A stretch of DNA of 8,957 nt from Planktomarina sp. (lineage in GTDB: Bacteria; Pseudomonadota; Alphaproteobacteria; Rhodobacterales; Rhodobacteraceae): NCBI GenBank assembly GCA_022425445.1, contig JAKMFM010000039.1:1-8957 (forward strand), in the 5' to 3' direction. The notes under the pieces are model-generated. The model was given only the letters and a program-made list of their open reading frames with translations, was not told the DNA's origin and did no database searches. Of this stretch, positions 7,687 through 8,957 are shown piece after piece. Position 1 is the first letter of the stretch, and each line of letters starts with the position of its first letter. Made by a program: the position numbers and the translations under genes.

Positions 7687-7706
7687 GTATTTGTGATCAC
7701 AATTAC
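7687..7706. promoter_or_regulatory. Palindromic operator, probably for the adjacent GntR regulator
   Basis: A perfect 12-bp palindrome, TTGTGATCACAA (7691-7702), is flanked by symmetric GTA and TAC, so 18 of 20 positions from 7687 to 7706 are palindromic. It begins 3 bases upstream of the gntR ATG and covers the predicted -10 element. TTGT-N4-ACAA is a known type of half-site arrangement for FCD-subfamily GntR proteins. This placement predicts negative autoregulation. I saw no second copy elsewhere in the window by eye. Confidence 0.65.
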
Positions 7707-7719
7707 CTTTGGCTGTCAA
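7690..7719 (-). promoter_or_regulatory. Candidate gntR promoter
   Basis: Reading the - strand, a consensus TTGACA (bases 7719 to 7714) is followed after 18 bases by CACAAA (7695 to 7690), a weak 3-of-6 match to the -10 hexamer. The expected transcription start then falls at or within a few bases of the gntR ATG at 7684. The mRNA would then be leaderless or nearly so, which fits the absence of a Shine-Dalgarno site. Confidence 0.4.
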
Positions 7720-7764
7720 ATGCCAACGGTCTCGACCAAGCTGCGCCGCCTCTTATACACCGAT

Positions 7765-8475
7765 TTAAAACTGATACCGATGCAGATCTTCGCCGTAGCG
7801 TTTGAGCCAGTCACGCTGCGCTTGATGACCCGGAAACAGCCGTTCGACAAGAGCCCAGAAGGCGGCAGAGTGATTCATCTGCTCCAAATGCGCCACCTCA
7901 TGAGCCGCCACATAGCACAACACCTCAGGTGGCGCCATGATGAGGCGCCAAGAGAAGTTCAAATTTCCCTGTGTCGAACAAGATCCCCATCGCGAGGTGG
8001 TGTCCCGCAGGGTCAGGCGCCCATAAGGGCGCCCGAGACTTTGCGAATAGTCATCGACTGCCTCCTGCAGCGCCAAGCGGGCTTGCAGCTTTAAAAAGGC
8101 TTTCACACGGGCAGGAACCAAAGACTCGCGGCCGGGCACCATGAGCAGATCTCTTTTCAGCTCAACCTGCCGCCCCTGGCCAGGACATATGGTCAAGGTC
8201 CGACCGGTAAAGGGCACCTGACGGTCAAATCCAGCTTGGGTCGCCAAAGGCAAATCCGCCAAATGCGCGCGGATCCAAGATTCTTTTTCCAAAATAAAAT
8301 TTTCCGCCTGCACCATTGGGCAAGACTGCGGCAGGCTCAGCGTCACCTGCCCTTTAAGGCGTGAGATCCGCAAAGATAGGCGGCGCGCCCGGAGCGACGG
8401 GCGCAGCACAACCTTAATTTCAGGCTGCCCTGGCAGTGTAAACTGCCGATCAGCGGTATTTGAGGGCAGATTCAT
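7765..8475 (-). CDS. YgjP-like (DUF45/M48-related) zinc metallopeptidase family protein
   Basis: This is a predicted soluble zinc metallopeptidase of the YgjP/DUF45 family. Members have SprT/WLM-like folds, and in most bacteria their substrate is unknown. From the chosen start it has 236 residues. The N-terminal half contains the family's basic, strand-rich segment (LRPSLRARRLSLRISRLKGQVTLSLP) and KESWIRAHL. The conserved TSRWGSCS motif is at about residues 160-167. The zinc site is HEVAH (His192, Glu193, His196) followed by MNHSAAFW, with His202 as likely third ligand, then a C-terminal WLKRYGEDLHRYQF. Length and motifs are normal. The frame stays open upstream to 8622, but that would overlap the divergent gene at 8573. 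Family N-termini fit a start at 8475, or at 8484 three codons earlier; neither has a clear Shine-Dalgarno site. It is encoded 80 bases upstream of gntR, which has its own promoter signal. Confidence 0.88.
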   Translation of the reverse strand: MNLPSNTADRQFTLPGQPEIKVVLRPSLRARRLSLRISRLKGQVTLSLPQSCPMVQAENFILEKESWIRAHLADLPLATQAGFDRQVPFTGRTLTICPGQGRQVELKRDLLMVPGRESLVPARVKAFLKLQARLALQEAVDDYSQSLGRPYGRLTLRDTTSRWGSCSTQGNLNFSWRLIMAPPEVLCYVAAHEVAHLEQMNHSAAFWALVERLFPGHQAQRDWLKRYGEDLHRYQF

Positions 8476-8572
8476 CCACGACATCCACGAATTAATAGAT
8501 TTCACCTTTGACACCGCCTCTTGTGTATGGCACTCGGCACAGATTGTCACCGATTGCGAGAGGGGAAAACAC
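8476..8572. promoter_or_regulatory. Divergent promoter region (metallopeptidase / FYDLN-acid gene)
   Basis: These 97 bases separate two divergent genes, so promoters for both should lie here. On the + strand TTGACA occurs at 8508-8513, but no good -10 hexamer lies at normal spacing. On the - strand an AT-rich TATTAAT lies just upstream of the metallopeptidase start. The FYDLN-acid gene has a strong ribosome site, AGGGGA, at 8561-8566. Confidence 0.35.
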
Positions 8573-8896
8573 ATGCCGAACGAAGAATGGGGCACCAAAC
8601 GTATCTGCCCCACCACAGGCAAGCGTTTTTACGACTTGAATAAAGATCCGATTATCAGCCCCTACACGGGCGAAACTGTAACGCTTGACGCAAATAAAGG
8701 CCGCACCATGGTGGCCGACGCGGAAGATGCACAGACAACAAAGATGAATGAAGCCGACACAGATACCGACGAAGTGGTATTGGATGATGATGACGTCGAT
8801 GTAGATTTGGGCGATGATGTGCTTGATGAGGACGACGATGATACGGTTTCACTCGATGAAATCGCAGATGTCGCCACAGACGACGACGACAGCTAA
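8573..8896 (+). CDS. FYDLN-acid family (TIGR02300-type) small acidic protein
   Basis: This is a 107-residue protein of the alphaproteobacterial FYDLN-acid family, whose function is unknown. Residues 6-33 (WGTKRICPTTGKRFYDLNKD, then PIISPYTG) carry the family signature. In many alphaproteobacterial relatives this region is a zinc-ribbon-like motif with two CxxC or CxxC-like pairs. Here only Cys12 remains and the other positions are Thr, Ser and Thr-Gly, so a four-Cys zinc site is impossible. Residues 60-107 are extremely acidic, with 26 Asp or Glu in 48, predicted to be disordered, with short hydrophobic spacers (VVL, VDVDL, SLDEIADV). The start is supported by AGGGGA 6 bases upstream. It has no membrane segment or signal peptide. 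It is divergent from the metallopeptidase and transcribed toward the window end, where an inverted repeat follows. Confidence 0.93.
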   Translation: MPNEEWGTKRICPTTGKRFYDLNKDPIISPYTGETVTLDANKGRTMVADAEDAQTTKMNEADTDTDEVVLDDDDVDVDLGDDVLDEDDDDTVSLDEIADVATDDDDS

Positions 8897-8904
8897 ATTT
8901 CTTT

Positions 8905-8942
8905 GCTTGGCGCGCTGATTTCCTCTTGATCCCGCGCCAAGC
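8905..8942 (+). terminator. Inverted repeat after the FYDLN-acid gene, possible terminator
   Basis: GCTTGGCGCG (8905-8914) is a perfect 10-bp reverse complement of CGCGCCAAGC (8933-8942), with an 18-base loop, beginning 8 bases after the stop codon. The GC-rich stem and position suggest transcription termination or 3'-end protection. No T-run follows (CTTGCCTAG), and the loop is longer than usual for an intrinsic terminator. Confidence 0.45.
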
Positions 8943-8957
8943 CTTGCCTAGACAGCA

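Noticed and set aside
8476..8622. N-terminal extension of the metallopeptidase frame up to an ATG at 8622
   Set aside because: It would overlap the start of the well-supported divergent FYDLN-acid gene, and the extra 49 residues fall outside the family's usual N-terminus.
1..8957. CRISPR arrays, insertion sequences, tRNA or rRNA genes, and prophage or defence genes
   Set aside because: I saw no regularly spaced repeats, transposase-like protein, cloverleaf or phage-type gene. The only extended repeat is the lipoyl-domain duplication inside sucB.

Overview
The window looks like core central metabolism from an alphaproteobacterium, most likely a Rhodobacterales member of the Roseobacter type with moderate GC. 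Three things point there: the gene order sucD-sucA-sucB-lpdA, the wording of the SucA and SucD proteins, and the downstream FYDLN-acid (TIGR02300-type) protein in its cysteine-poor form. These assignments come from recalled family sequences. No database search was possible.

Bases 1-6979, all on the + strand, form the lower 2-oxoglutarate part of the TCA cycle. They hold the 3' part of sucD (succinyl-CoA synthetase alpha), then sucA (E1), sucB (E2 with two lipoyl domains) and lpdA (E3). Together E1, E2 and E3 build the 2-oxoglutarate dehydrogenase complex, which makes succinyl-CoA; SucCD then converts that to succinate with ATP or GTP formation. A 47-codon reading frame bridges the sucD-sucA gap and ends in an ATGA overlap with the sucA start. 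The sucB-lpdA gap of 174 bases holds no gene but contains a small hairpin.

Bases 7040-8475 carry two genes on the - strand. One is a GntR/FCD-family regulator with a strong palindrome at its own promoter. Upstream of it is a YgjP-like zinc metallopeptidase. A hairpin sits between the convergent lpdA and gntR ends. At 8573-8896 on the + strand lies the small, very acidic FYDLN-acid protein, divergent from the metallopeptidase and followed by a 10-bp-stem inverted repeat.

I see no CRISPR array, insertion sequence, prophage, tRNA or defence cassette. No gap without a gene exceeds 300 bases. The window is mostly ordinary. The points most worth a second look are the GntR operator/promoter, the small frame before sucA, the duplicated lipoyl domain, and the degenerate zinc-ribbon motif of the acidic protein.
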